Part shown: positions 44,714 through 55,856 of the stretch, one piece after another
How the letters are laid out: each line of letters starts with the position of its first letter
Numbering within the stretch: position 1 is the stretch's first letter
Source: Gloeopeniophorella convolvens
Lineage: Eukaryota > Basidiomycota > Agaricomycetes > Russulales
Reading direction: 5' to 3'
Assembly: GCA_022496205.1 (NCBI GenBank)
Contig: WTXD01000014.1
Span: 62,001-126,000, forward strand
DNA: 64,000 nucleotides
Notes under the pieces: generated by a model
What the model was told of the DNA's origin: nothing
Databases searched by the model: none
Seen by the model: the letters and a program-made list of their open reading frames with translations, nothing else
Position numbers and translations under genes: made by a program

Positions 44714-46551
44714 TGAAGTTGCTCGGTACTACTTGCTGGTGGTGATGCGGATGGGATTGTTTGGACTGGGGCTTTGCCTGCAAGTCACAGATAGCCTTTA
44801 TACCTGAGGACTACCCGTTGATGAAGTGACTTGGTCATGTCTGTGTATCGGTTGGATAGAAAAGTGCGGGAATCGATTGCTGAGAGGGTCCTAGCTAAAC
44901 TGGCGCATCAGCGCCGACGCTCAACCGCACAAGGATGTGGGTTTCGACTCTGTAGTAGATGATTGAGCAATATCTTAGTAATACAGCTCCCGGATGTTCT
45001 GCTTGGTGGCAAGTCTTCAAACTGCGAAAACGGTTGATCCAGCCCAAGGTAGGCGGGACGACGCCCAAGTTAGGTGAGACGACGCCCAAAGTGCCAACTG
45101 GCAGGCTCAGCAGGCTGGCTGTGACTCAGCAGAGCGCAGTGAGCCCACTCTGAGCAACGACGTTTCGAGGAGTACTAGTTGGCCAAGGGGTTCGTCTTGG
45201 GTTCGTCATCTCTGTCGGATGATAAAGACGTTGCTTCCGCGGCTTACAGGCTCTCGAACCTCATAGAAAGACGCAAGCCAGGAGATCAGATTGACAGCTA
45301 ACGACGCTCGGCTGTCTGTATTTGTAACTAGTCTCCGTAACAGACTGGCCAAGTGAAGACAGTCCTTCACATGTATTTGTAACCCCAATTGTACCACGGG
45401 CAGTCACGCGGCCCTGCGTGGGCAGGCTCGCAACAGCGCGCGTTGTCGACGCGTTCGAAGTTGATTTTGATTTACTACCGCGTGCTTGTAGCGGCCCCGA
45501 GCCTCTCCCCAAGCTCCCACATTTCCTCTGGCAGGTTTGTTCTTCTGACCTTCGTTCTGTCCCTCTCTAAATTGGCTAGATGAGCCTACAGCCTCCCGAC
45601 GTTCCTGCACACAGTGAGGCAATTCTCGCGGAGCATCAAGCAATGTCGTGCACCTGCCCGCGGCCGCGTGTGGGGCCTGGCCCGATGCAAGTATGATGTA
45701 GTGTGCTCAAGCCCCTATGCGCACTTAGATATCCTTGCTCTGCGTCCCTGGCCACAACCCGTGGCGAAGTCCGCGCCAGAGAGGGCCATTTCCGGCACGA
45801 TGAACGAGTCGCACGCGGCACTATGCGTAGCACGACGCGCTGGAGCCAGACACCAACATTCAATGTTCAGCCCGCGGGCGCAGAGCATGCAGGCTGCCAT
45901 GACGGTAATCTACAGCGTGTGGTATGTGCCCGCTCTGCATCAGACCGCATGTGCACGGCTGATGTTGTGAGTGCGCCTACCCGCAGCGCGACCTCGTCAA
46001 TCGACCGAGTCATGCCTGGCAACATCTGGACGTCCAGTAAGACGTTTGTGTCGACGAGTCCACGGACACGCCAAAAAGATGATAAACTTGGGCGGGGCAT
46101 CAGCTCACACTGCTGCCGTCGCTCCCACGCTGCTGTCTCGTCACTCTTTCCTGCCTGCTCGGGCATCTCCACCCACAACCTGCTACACTCCAGTGTTGTT
46201 GGTTCTGATTGAGTTTATTCTGTAGTAACCCACCTGGCCAGCTTCTTTTGATGCGCCCTGGCTCTCCGGTACCCATCAGAAACCTGACATCTCTGGTTCA
46301 GATTCTCTGTAGTGGCCGGTAGTAGTGCAAATTGGTACTTCAAGCTCTGAACCCTGGGGCTTCGCCGGCCACCGATTGTGAGAGTCTACTTGAACCCGAG
46401 ACCGGATAGCGTCGCCCGTCGAGTACACGCGAGTGAGAAGGGATGAATCCGTTTGTCTACATAGTCGTGTCAAACGGCAAAGACCAAAATGTATGCTGCG
46501 ACTGATCTATGTCCGATCTCCTTATCTTATCACTGTTCTACCACCATGACA
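44714..46551. other. Spacer between the two duplicated units
   Basis: Contains the SDR copy A promoter, the right end of unit A (to about 45290), about 0.9 kb of unit-specific DNA (45290-46175) and the left end of unit B. At about 45048-45092 a short tandem repeat occurs (GACGACGCCCAAG twice, 24-25 bp period). ORFs at 45614-46212 overlap in several frames and have no domains. No gene supported. Confidence 0.45.
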
Positions 46552-46697
46552 CTGCCGGACAATAAAGCGAGTGAACCGCATCATGGTAGTCATATCTGTA
46601 CTACTGTTTGTGTTCAGTACAATGGTGAGTCTTCATTTGAGAAATGCAGACACTCGATTTGTGGTAGCACATCGGCATTGACATCCATTGGATTGTG
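46552..46697 (+). pseudogene. Remnant of a seven-TM membrane gene
   Basis: Matches exon 2, intron 2 and the start of exon 3 of the 41949-43193 gene: codons for KRVNRIMVVIS-type residues, the GTGAGTCTTC donor, the GTGGTAG acceptor and the HIGIDIH codons are still recognisable. Upstream and downstream exons are missing, so it cannot encode the membrane protein. Confidence 0.8.
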
Positions 46698-46906
46698 ACA
46701 ATCCGATGGATTCTGGCGTGTCGCGTGCATGTGAACCGGGGGTACTCGCAGAGGCAGCCATAGAAACCATTGTACCCACAAAAACCTAAAATAAAAGGCA
46801 TAGCGACCTAGAAGAGTCTTCTGTAATTTCGCGCCGTGAGGGCTCGGTTTTATCCGTTCTAAGTATACACTCGGACATCATTACGAACAGACGCCTGTGG
46901 TCCGCT

Positions 46907-48002
46907 TCACTGAGGAAGTGCGAGCTTGTTCACAAGCGCATTCTGCGAGACAATCTTGTCCTTCCAATTCTTCTCCACCTCGCCGAGATCCCATGGGGCC
47001 GAGATATATCTGTTATGTTTGACATGAGTATCATTATCCTAGCAACTCCGGAATGCAACGTACCTGCCACTGAGGTAATCTGCCTTTCCGGACGTGACAT
47101 ACAGGATCGTTGCTGCGGGGAGCGACACCGAGTCTACGGTCTTCATGTCCGACTCGGCATCGCCGTTCAGCTCGGTTTCAACCACCCCAGGATGGATGGG
47201 GAATACTTTGATCTCCGGGTACTCGAGGGTGATGAACTCGGCGAAACGATCAACGGCGTGCTTGGACGTGCAATATTCACTAGCAAATGGGATGCGATAT
47301 TGCGCTGCGAGGGACGTCACGATCACGATGCTACCCTTGGTCTTCAGCAGCTCTGGGACAGAAAAGCTGTCGCGAGACAGATATTAGAAAACCAAATCAG
47401 GAATTGTGATCGAGGCTCACACTCACTGTGCGTAGTTGTAAACACCGCGGACGTTGACTTCAACAACATTCCACCAGGTTAAAGGATCCTTCGATGCGAA
47501 GGCTGCACACAATCGTATTAGTTTCGACCAGACCCCTATCGCTAACACTACGCATCACGTTTGTCCATGGCGCGGATGAGACCAGCATTAGCCACAACGA
47601 TATCCAGTCTACCGAACCGGGCAACAGTAGCGGAGATTGCTTCCCCAGCACGCTCCGTATCGCGCACATCGGCAGGGAAAGTGAGCACTGAGGTGTTTGG
47701 CAATTCGCGGAGGATTGCATCGCGGCTGGCATCCAGCGCCTCCTGCTTGCGAGCGACGAGAGTCAGGGAGGCGCCAGCCCGAGCATATTGCAGGGCCGTC
47801 TCGAGACCGATGCCTCGCGAGGCACCGGTAATGAGAACTACTTTTCCCTTGAATGTCTGCGCGGCGTAGTGTGCCTGCGGATCTATAGTTGGATATATAC
47901 TGTTCCAGAAATGTCAACATAAAGCGAGTGAAGGTGATAGAGCACGAACTCATGGCGGGCAGTGACGCGAAGATCTTCGTCGGAGCCTTGAACATAAGAC
48001 AT
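46907..48002 (-). CDS. Short-chain dehydrogenase/reductase, copy B (catalytic residues intact)
   Basis: Same five-exon structure as copy A, about 291 aa, starting MSYVQGSDEDLRVTARH at 48002 and ending after VSKLALPQ at 46907. It has TGASRGIG, VVANAGLIR, the catalytic Ser 13 residues before Tyr (VTSLAAQYR), the YCTSK Tyr/Lys pair and HPGVVETELNG, so the active site is complete. Splice sites match those of copy A, including the split Arg codon before YISAPWDLGEVEKNWKD. Likely an NAD(P)-dependent oxidoreductase of unknown substrate. Copy B looks like the working enzyme of the pair. Confidence 0.9.
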
Positions 48003-48821
48003 CGAAATTGTTTGGTACTACTTGGTGGTGAAGCGGGTGGGATTGTTTGAACTGGAGTTTTGGTCGCGGGGACGGCTTTTATCCCTGAAGCTACCTGATG
48101 GTGGCTTGAGTTAGTCATGCCTTTGTACCCGTTGGATTGGAAGGCACAGGCATCGCCTGCTGAGAAGGCCCCAGCCAAACTGGCGCATGCTGGCTACCAG
48201 ACTCGACTGCACCCTGTGGGTTTCAATGTAGATGACTCAGCAGTGCCAATATCTTAGTAAGATAGATCCTGAGCTTTGAATGTCCCGCTAGGTGGCATGT
48301 GTATCTTTAGCCCTATTTGACCCGGGAAACTAGGTGTGATATCCCAAGGCAGACGAGACGGCGGCCAAAATACCAACGAGTAGGCTGTGATCAGTGACTC
48401 AGCAGAACCATTGTTAGCTCAATTTGAGCAACGAATTTTCCACGAGTCGGCCAAGAGGCTCGTCTTGGGTTCGTTATCTCTGTAGGATGACGAAGACGTT
48501 GCTTCTACGGCTTACAAGCTCTTGAACCTCATAGAAAGACGCACGCCAAGAAGTCATGTTTAGGAAATACAGTATATGCCAACAAGGCCCATCCTAATAA
48601 GGGCCAAACGGAACAATTAGGGCGTATGATGGGGGAAAGGGATCCTGAACGCGACCCAATCAAGCCTGTACCTATTTTCAGCAGTCTGATTCGACACTGT
48701 CCATACCTGCGAACAACGTCTATTCAAGAATCACAAGCAGGCAAGCAAAGCATTCACCGACAGACACATGCAATAGCATCCGTGAAGGCATGCGTGCCAA
48801 GTCGCCAGAGTAGAGGGGATG
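48003..48821. other. Intergenic, SDR copy B promoter and UBR7 3' end
   Basis: The right end of unit B extends to about 48555. After that no feature recognised. Confidence 0.45.
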
Positions 48822-50335
48822 TCACTGCTTCTGTCCTGTGCGTGCGGCTTCTGAGCGGGCCTCAAAGAATCTTCGCACATCGTCCTCCGCAACTTCCCGA
48901 CCGTCTTGAGCGAAAGGTCGGAGGAAGTTTTTGAGGTCGTCTCTGCGTGGCGTATGAGTCAGGTTCGCAAGCAATTGATGGATGGTTTGTCATACCTCAT
49001 GCTGTTGAAGGCACGGATTCCATCGAGCGCACGGTCGCGGGGTATGCGCTCAAGAGCACGAAGACCAAGCTCTTCAAGTGACAGCTCTAGCCATGACCGT
49101 TAGCACTCCCCACTGCAACGAACCGCCAAATCTCACTCGAATCTGGATCTTCTGGTGGCTGGTAAGTGTCCTCTTCTTCCAGCAGATACGGATAGTCCCG
49201 CAAGTTTGGCGAACACGACTCGCAGAGGCACCATCGCTTGCGCCAGCTGTCGCCGGTAAGAAAGACGTCCCCCGTACCAAGCATGCGCGCATCGTCTTGG
49301 GTGAGAATGCGCTGGGCGATTGAATTGTGAGCTGGCGCCAGGCACACATGCGGATTTTGAGAGGATGACGGGGACACGCGTGAACGCTTTGCGTCTGGTT
49401 CGTCAGCTTCCCCTGATGCAAGGACCCGCTTCTTCCCGAGCGATGTGTCTGAGTCTGGCGGAGGCGTACGTTCGTCCTCAGGTGGGGCGACTACTGATGG
49501 AAGTGGCTGCTCAGAGCCAGTGGCGCCGGGAAGAGCCCCCTTTTGCGCCTCTGAGACAACTTCGACTTCGACTTCGTCTTCGAGAGTTCCGATAACTCTC
49601 CACGGAGAAGAAGGATCATCACGGACGACCATGGCAATTCCGGGAGTCCCAGCCCAACCCTGAAGGATAGGAATCTTCGATACGCACGACCTGCACACGA
49701 GTGCATCATAATCGTCAGCAGTGATCAAGGGACGTGGAAGCCCTGAAGAAGATGCGTCCGAAAGAGCGTCGTCAGCTGATGATTCAGCGTGCCCTTCTCC
49801 CTGCATGGGGGGCTCAGGTGTGGGCAAGCGAGATGGGGGGCGGGCACGGAGGTTGAGACAGGATTCATGATACCAGTCCTTGGGTGGCCATCAGGAGAAG
49901 GAAGGCCAGCCGAGAGCTGCGTGAGCGCACCTCACAGGCGAGGCATTGTATCATAGTCTCCTGCTCCACGTTGGCGTCGTACGGTCTCCCACAGCGGCAG
50001 AATATGCCGTCGAAATTTTGGCCGTACTTATTATCTTCATTTGGAGGTTGTACTGGGGTGTGGAGCGAGCAGGGATGGGCCAGAGCGCTGGTTGAACAGT
50101 CACAGCGGAAGTGACGCTTCGGGAAGAGCTCGAGCTGTTCGTGGTCTGTGTGACAGGCAATGGAGCATGAAGAGCAGATGCCGCGCCGCGACGCGCAGGT
50201 GATGCAGAGGTAGACGGCCTGACGGATGTGGCCGAGAGGATAAGTGCACTGGGAAAACGAGTGAGGGAGCGCAAGTGCAGCCTCCTGCTCGAGCTCCTGT
50301 TGAGAGTTGAGATATTCTGTGAGTGTGCTGGCCAT
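48822..50335 (-). CDS. UBR7: UBR7-type protein with UBR box and PHD finger
   Basis: UBR7 proteins carry a UBR-type zinc finger followed by a PHD finger; human UBR7 is a putative E3 that monoubiquitinates histone H2B, while fungal relatives are less studied. Exon 1 (50335-49931) encodes MASTLTEYLNSQQELEQEA and a Cys/His-rich UBR box (QCTYPLGHIRQAVYLCITC, ICSSCSIACHTDHEQLELF, HFRCDCS). The PHD finger spans FCRCGRPYD, MIQCLACE and, across the 49879-49930 intron, DWYHESCLNL, ending at VCRSCV. The middle is acidic and Ser-rich with a basic KRSR patch. Downstream are MLGTGDVFLTGDSWRKRWC and LCESC-type motifs, and the last exons read LSLEELGLRALERIPRDRAL and an acidic tail. Divergent from the JmjC gene with only 172 bp between start codons. 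Confidence 0.9.
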
Positions 50336-50507
50336 GGTATTTCAGCGCAGACACATTGAATTGAACGGTTGTTGAGGATGGAGTGGTTGGGTCACGTGGA
50401 TGCTGCGGGCCGTTGACACCGGCGCAGGCCGCTGCGCCAGTGGCGGCGTTTCCTTGACTTACTAGTCCCGCTTGGACCGCAACGCCCCCTACTCACCCCT
50501 CACCGCC
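50336..50507. promoter_or_regulatory. 172-bp divergent promoter between UBR7 and the JmjC demethylase gene
   Basis: The two start codons are 172 bp apart on opposite strands, so both core promoters must overlap or abut. A GGTCACGTGGATG word with a CACGTG E-box lies near 50391. No TATA is evident. Promoter role inferred from gene layout. Confidence 0.6.
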
Positions 50508-53019
50508 ATGCCCGCCGCCAGAACCAAGAACAAGAAACGCACGCGCCCCTCTCACGATGCAGACGGCGCCCCATCCTCTAAACGCGTCAAGCCTGATTCA
50601 GCGGGCTCTCTGCCCTATGGTCGGTACCCGCCCCACGCGCCGCGACGATGATGGTAGTGTGGCGTGCTTACCCGCAGCGCGCAGATTCCACTTACCCAGG
50701 CGTTCGCGCCCAAGTACAAGAGAAATTCTGTCTCTCTTCAGCATACAAGGATGTCAAGCTCTCGAGGTGCACATCCTGTTCGCGCCGCAACGGAATGGAT
50801 ACCTGTAGATTCCGCGACGTCCGCCACATCATCCGCGACCCCGCCGGTAGATCTCTCGGTGTAGCCTTCCACAGCCAGCCAGCAGAAACGAAGGGCCGCG
50901 TGGTATTTCCGGATGCGTGGAACACGGAGCCGTGCAGGGAGCAGATGGACACGACCAAGGTGAGCCCATCGCTTACGCGTTCTCGGTCACCTTGCTGACG
51001 CGCAGCGTAGCGTGTCATTGCTGAGGCCCTCCTACCGACTCTTCAGAACGAGTTGGCCCACCTGGAGCAGCCGGGAATCATCTGTCGGCCGCGCGAGGTT
51101 GACGTCCGCGCAACATGTGGTGAGGCGTCCCGTTATCTGAACTTCCCCGCCGTTGCCAACCATATCCCCTAGACACCTGCATGACCTCTCTTTTCTCACA
51201 GTCCTGGATGTGCAGGCGCTGCGGTCGCGAGGCGTGCGCGGAGTGCTGGGCGAAACTCTCTTCGATACCCCCTGACGCGATCCCCGCAAGTGTACCAAAG
51301 GATCGCCGCGACCCCGAGAAGCGCCTCCTTGCCTGCATTCCCCGCGAGAGCCATGACCCGTCCCATTTCTTCCCCGTCTCGCGCTTTGCGGGGCCCGAGC
51401 TTCGAGATGCTATCAGGGACATGCGCTCCATCCTCGATGCTAAGATGGACAGTGGTTCGCCGAAGAAGCGAAGTCCCTCTCCTGAACTACAATACCCAAC
51501 GGTCATCGACAACACTGGGCCCTCCGCCGCTCTTGATCTTCTCGCCTCCGTCGTCGCCGCTCATCCCCGTCTTCCGGACACCCTTCCCCCACCACCGTTA
51601 CCCCGAGCCCAAGGTTCTATCACATTGTCCCCATTCACACCGAAACTACCTATCCATGCGCTACCCGACCATGCGGCTGATATACAGCTATCGCCTTCCC
51701 CACAAGTGCCATCTACTGAAACCACCGCGCCTCAGGTCAAAGCCGGGACTCCACCTCGCGACATAGAGGACACAACAACGTCCTCTGTTTCGGAGCCCTT
51801 GTCTAGCCCCCTTTTACCACTTTCTCCGTCTACATCCACATCAGAGCTGTCCAGTATCACAATGAGCTCCAGGGCCAAGTCTCCGGCACCACTCTCTTCC
51901 GGCCCCGAGGATACTGTCCCTTTCCATCCGACGGTGACATTCTCAGACGCGATGCTCACTGATGAGACGTTCCATCGCGTTTGGAAAGAGGGCCGTCCGC
52001 TAGTAGTCAACGGATTACTCGACAAGTTCCACGTAAACTGGACGCCCGAGTACTTCATTAGCAAGTACGGTGATCAAGGCTGCATGATCGTGGACTGCGT
52101 TACCGAGTCCAAGCGCGAAGTCAATGTCCGCTGGTTTTTCGCCAAATTTGGCAAGTACAGCGAACGGGACGAGCCCGCCGTCTGGAAGCTCAAGGACTGG
52201 CCGCCATCGACGGATTTCCAGAGCGCGTTCCCCGAGCTGTACGACGACTTTGCACGCGCGGTGCCAGTCCCGAGCTACTGCCGCCGCGATGGCGTACTCA
52301 ACATCGCGTCTCACTTCCCTCCCAAGGCCGTTGCCCCTGATCTCGGTAAGCTCAGGCCTTGTTCTCAGTTTGGAGGACTGCTAGCTGATACAAGGACGGG
52401 TAGGCCCGAAAATGTACAACGCCTTCGCTACTTCGGACACAGAGGGTTCAAAGGGCTCGACGAGGCTGCACATGGACATGGCCGACGCGGTGAACATGAT
52501 GGTGTACGCGGCGCCTTGTCCAGATGGCTCCCCAGGCGGCGCCCGGTGGGACCTCTTCCGCGCGGAAGATGCACCCGTGATTCGGCAGTTCCTGGGCGAA
52601 CAATACAAGTTGGCCGAGGGGCTCGACCCGATCCATTCCCAGCAATTCTATCTGGACAAGAAACTGCGCGCAGCTTTATACGCGAAGACCGGAGTGAGGA
52701 GCCACTGCGTGATTCAGCGACCTGGAGAGGCAGTGTTCATCCCAGCCGGCTGCGCACACCAAGTATGTACTCCTAGATCATCCCTGGAAGCCTACCCGTC
52801 TGATTGTGGACCGCCTAGGTGTGCAATTTGTCCGACTGCATCAAGGTGGCGGCGGACTTTGTTAGCCCGGAGAACATTGAGCGGTGCGCGCGTCTTACGG
52901 ACGAGTTCCGCGCGCAGAACCTGGAGCGCATGTGGAAGGAAGACGTCCTTCAGCTGCAGACGATGATGTGGTACGCCTGGGTGTCCTGTTCGCGGCCAGA
53001 GATCGTGAAAGGCACGTAG
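50508..53019 (+). CDS. JmjC-domain histone demethylase, KDM3/JHDM2 type
   Basis: Fe(II)/2-oxoglutarate-dependent lysine demethylase; animal KDM3 enzymes remove H3K9me1/2. The start at 50508 gives a basic N-terminus (MPAARTKNKKRTRPSHDADG). Cys motifs follow: CTSCSRRNGMDTC, and CRRCGREACAECW, which resembles the KDM3 zinc finger. Next comes a Ser/Pro-rich disordered stretch of about 200 residues. The JmjC domain starts near VTFSDAMLTDETFHRVWKEG, with WFFAKFGKY and then the iron-binding HxD in RLHMDMADAVNMMVY; the second iron His lies in FIPAGCAHQV. The C-terminus reads FVSPENIERCARLTDEFR, ending EIVKGT. Several short introns, for example before VRAQVQEKF, before RVIAEALLP and after GCAHQ. H3K9 specificity is inferred from subfamily. 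Confidence 0.88.
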
Positions 53020-53257
53020 CGCCGGGCCACGCGTCGCGTTCTCGCGTTTCGCGTGGTTCCATTTGGCATGGGGTGGGAGGTGGTGGAGCGCTGTCGGATG
53101 TCTGTTTGGTTGTGTATTCTCTCCGCTTTAGAACACGAGTCGGACTCTCTCGCATCGCATTTGTACTACAACGAATTATATCATATGTATATTGTCGTGA
53201 GATTATGAGCGGTACTTCGTTGGTTCGAATTAATCAGTCTAAGTAAGTACGGTGGAG

Positions 53258-53866
53258 TCAATGGGCCCGCTCATCCATTATCTTCATGCCAGGAGCCTGT
53301 GTGTCAGTGCCGCCGGGGGCGACAGTCGCAGCGCGTGCGCTCTCATTGTCAGTGGGATCAGTTGTGCCGCGCGTTTGAGATGCGGACTGATCCTTCTTCT
53401 GCTTCTCTTCTGGTGTCTCAAACACGCTCTTATCCTATCTAGACATCAGCAACAACGCGAACATCACAATGCACGGAACCGACCATATCCTCCTGTTGCC
53501 GTTTCTTGAATTCGCCAGTGCGACGGTCGTGGCCACGCGCAGCGACCTCAGGGTTCCGGGTGACACGGCCACGGATCTCCTCCTTGACACCCGTCATCTT
53601 GTCTTCCAGAGTCTAAAAATGGAGAGAATATCCAAATAGAACGCGGGTGCTCTAGACCGCATTGAAGACCGCGGACTCACCGCGCCGCGATTGTATTCGG
53701 GGCCGTAGCCTACTGCCCCAGCATGGCGCTGCGGAGGGTAACCGTCTTGGTCGAGATCCTGAGAACCTCCCGAAGTTGACTGGCACGTGGGTTCTGTGCG
53801 CGCCGAATCCGCGTCACGAGAAGGGTTGGATGGGCGGGGAGACTGTTGGGTCTGGAAAGTGGACAT
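53258..53866 (-). CDS. Small hydrophilic protein, tandem copy 1
   Basis: The start at 53866 gives MSTFQTQQSPRPSNPSRDAD. Exon 1 ends EYNRGA, exon 2 reads TLEDKMTGVKEEIRGRVTRN then PEVAARG..RRTGEFKKRQQEDM, and the last exon DKSVFETPEEKQKKDQ ends PGMKIMDERAH. The KEEIRGRVTRNPE block resembles small charged stress-type (CsbD-like) proteins and a family common in Agaricomycetes, but no function is established. The whole chain is polar with no signal peptide or helix of membrane type. A TATA-like motif lies about 70 bp upstream (minus strand, at about 53935-53940). It is a paralogue of the gene at 54569-55188. Confidence 0.8.
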
Positions 53867-54115
53867 TTCGTCGTAAGTCTGGTGTAGATGGGTAGTGCAG
53901 TTCAGTGAGTAGTAAGGCAAAGTGCGGGGAGGCCATTATATGTTCCCGGGTGTAGGCCACAGTGGAAGAGGTGACGTCAGAGTGCAAATTTGTGTTGGGT
54001 GAAGCTCAAGAAAGAATTTCACGGGGCGTGCGGTGGTGAGGAGAACCCCACAGACAGACCCCACCGTTGCGTCAGAACACATTCACCGGGCACCACTCAC
54101 GGCATATGTGTCTCA
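53258..54115. repeat. Tandem duplication, unit 1
   Basis: Similar to about 54569-55505 in the same order: the small-protein gene, its upstream region, and a CCCCACAGACAGACCC plus ACCGGGCACCACTCACG block (54048-54105 and 55373-55503). Confidence 0.75.
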
Positions 54116-54568
54116 GCCAGTCTCCGCAACAGACGTGCCCACTTTCCCGACGATGCGATCTCTTCCCACGGCCTCTTCTACAGTTTCCGAGTCGCGAGTG
54201 TCGCGCCTTCGCGAGCCGCCGATTGAAAAGCGGATCCGGTGCGCAGACGGGCCAGGACGTGGAGTCCGAGATTGAGGCGGCCGCCGCAGCTGCGCTAAGT
54301 TAGACTCGTTGTCTACCAAGTTTGAATGCGGTATCTGGGCCATTCACATTCCTTGTTCCTCGAAGACCAATAGCCGTGAACAGCAAACCAGGGATATCAA
54401 TTTCTCTCGCTTGAGTCAAGCAATTAATCTACTCTAATCTTCACAGGCACGTAGGCTGATCCATATAATCGCTGTATAAATAATCAAGAGATCCTATGTA
54501 ACCACCGTTGTGCGCGAGGCCTGTCTTTTCAAAATGTACACTTTACGGGTCCACGATAGTACGATGGA
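53867..54568. other. Spacer of the tandem pair
   Basis: Holds the promoter of copy 1 and, further upstream, a displaced fragment of the membrane-protein gene (listed separately). No other feature. Confidence 0.45.
54230..54302 (+). pseudogene. Fragment of the 55857-56942 membrane-protein gene
   Basis: Codons for GAQTGQD then EIEAAAAAAL match FGVQTGQNLSEIEAAAAAAL of the neighbouring gene (56430-56505) in the same orientation, then run into a stop. Nothing else of that gene is present, so this is a small displaced copy. Similarity was judged by eye. Confidence 0.55.
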
Positions 54569-55188
54569 TTAATGGGCCTGCTCGTCCATTATCTTCATGC
54601 CGGGAGCCTGCGTATCAGTACCGCCGGGAGCGACGGTCGCGGCACGTGCACCCTCGTCGTCAATGGGGTCAGTTGTGCTGCGCGTTTGAGTTGCCGGCTG
54701 AACCTTCTCTTCAGGTGTCTCCGAAGATATTCTCTTGTCCTATCCGGACGGTATCAGTATCAATGCGGACATAACAATGCGCGATAACTGACCGTATCCT
54801 CCTGCTCGTGCTCCCGTCTCTTGAGTTCGCCAGTGCGCCGGTCATGGCCACGCGCAGCGACCTCGGGGTTTCGGGTGACATGGCCACGGATCTCCTCCTT
54901 GACACCCGTCAACTTGTCTCCCATGGTCTAGATACGGAGAAGTTGAGCAAATGGACCGCAGGTACTTTAGATGGCATCGAAGGCCGCACTCACCGCGCCG
55001 CGATTGTAATTGGGGCCGTAGCCCACCACGCCAGCATGGCGCTGTGGAGGGTAACCGTCTTGGTCTAGATTCGAGTCATCCTGAGAGCCTCCCGAAGATG
55101 CCTGGCGTGTAGGTTCCGTGCGCGCCGAATCTGCGTCACGGGAAGGGCTGGATGGTCGAGGAGACTGTTGGGTCTGTGAAGCGGACAT
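54569..55188 (-). CDS. Small hydrophilic protein, tandem copy 2
   Basis: Paralogue of the gene at 53258-53866, with the same three-exon layout. The start at 55188 gives MSASQTQQSPRPSSPSRDAD; middle exon TMGDKLTGVKEEIRGHVTRN then PEVAARGHDRRTGELKRREH; last exon DKRISSETPEEKVQPATQTR, ending PGMKIMDEQAH. It differs from copy 1 mainly by short indels (for example extra DDSN near SQDDSNLDQDGY). TATATAA on the minus strand at 55247-55253, about 60 bp upstream of the ATG, is a likely TATA box. Function unknown; hydrophilic, probably cytosolic. Confidence 0.82.
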
Positions 55189-55505
55189 TTCGTTTTGTAA
55201 GTCTGATGTAGATTTGTACAGTTCAGTGAACAGTGCGGGGAGCCCGTTATATACTCCCTGGTGTAAGTCGAGGTAGTAGTACTGGAGGTGACGTCAGAAT
55301 GCAGGGAGCGCAAAGGGTACATGCTTCCATCGTCAGCGCAGTAAAATACTCGGTCACCAGCCCAGGGGAAGCCCCACAGACAGACCCAGCTAGACTGGTG
55401 ACTGGGTCTGTCACTTCGTTACTTCACTGTGCTTGCCGTCGTAAATCCAGTAACAGATGCCTCACTGTGCATCAGAACACAATATACCGGGCACCACTCA
55501 CGCCA
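54569..55505. repeat. Tandem duplication, unit 2
   Basis: Partner of 53258-54115. Covers the paralogous gene and about 300 bp upstream. Boundaries are by eye. Confidence 0.75.
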
Positions 55506-55856
55506 TATATGTGCCGGACCTGAGCTGGTCCCGGTCAGGTCCTTCGGACGACTCCACGGATAGCGCCACCGGTTTGAGCAACCTGAATCCGGACGGAAGA
55601 GCACCACAAATGATTCTCGGACGTACTGTGTAGTTGCCCTCGCGCCGCATTCAGGTCCGGTTCACTCTACATAGGTTTGTCACCGCTTCAGCGTCGAGGA
55701 AGCTATGTACTTACGTTTCCGGCTTGCTCTCACGTTCGCGGAGTACTGACCTATCGGCCTATGTTAACTCCCTAGTCGCCGACTCCTGCGCCGTTCTATC
55801 CCGATGACCTTTCTTAGTACTAAATTTGGACTGCTCAGCTCTCCAGCCCATGAATC
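55189..55856. other. Divergent intergenic region
   Basis: Contains the promoter of small-protein copy 2, the end of its duplicated upstream block, and the promoter of the next gene. No other feature. Confidence 0.45.

Larger units (their letters stand above)
41117..45290. repeat. Segmental duplication unit A (about 4.2 kb)
   Basis: Similar in order and orientation to 46175-48555. Matching landmarks: the CCTGCTACACT..CAGTG block at 41120 and 46178; CAACAAAGCGAGTGAA and AATAAAGCGAGTGAA at about 42117 and 46561; GCATAGCGACCTAGAAGAGTC at about 43503 and 46799; the whole SDR gene; and GTCTTGGGTTCGT with CATAGAAAGACGCA at about 45195-45275 and 48463-48545. Unit A keeps the complete seven-TM gene. 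Boundaries are by eye. Confidence 0.8.
46175..48555. repeat. Segmental duplication unit B (about 2.4 kb, internally deleted)
   Basis: Partial copy of unit A (41117-45290) in the same orientation. Relative to A it lacks the DNA matching about 41300-42105 and 42260-43418, which removes nearly all of the seven-TM gene but leaves the SDR gene whole. Boundaries are by eye. Confidence 0.8.
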
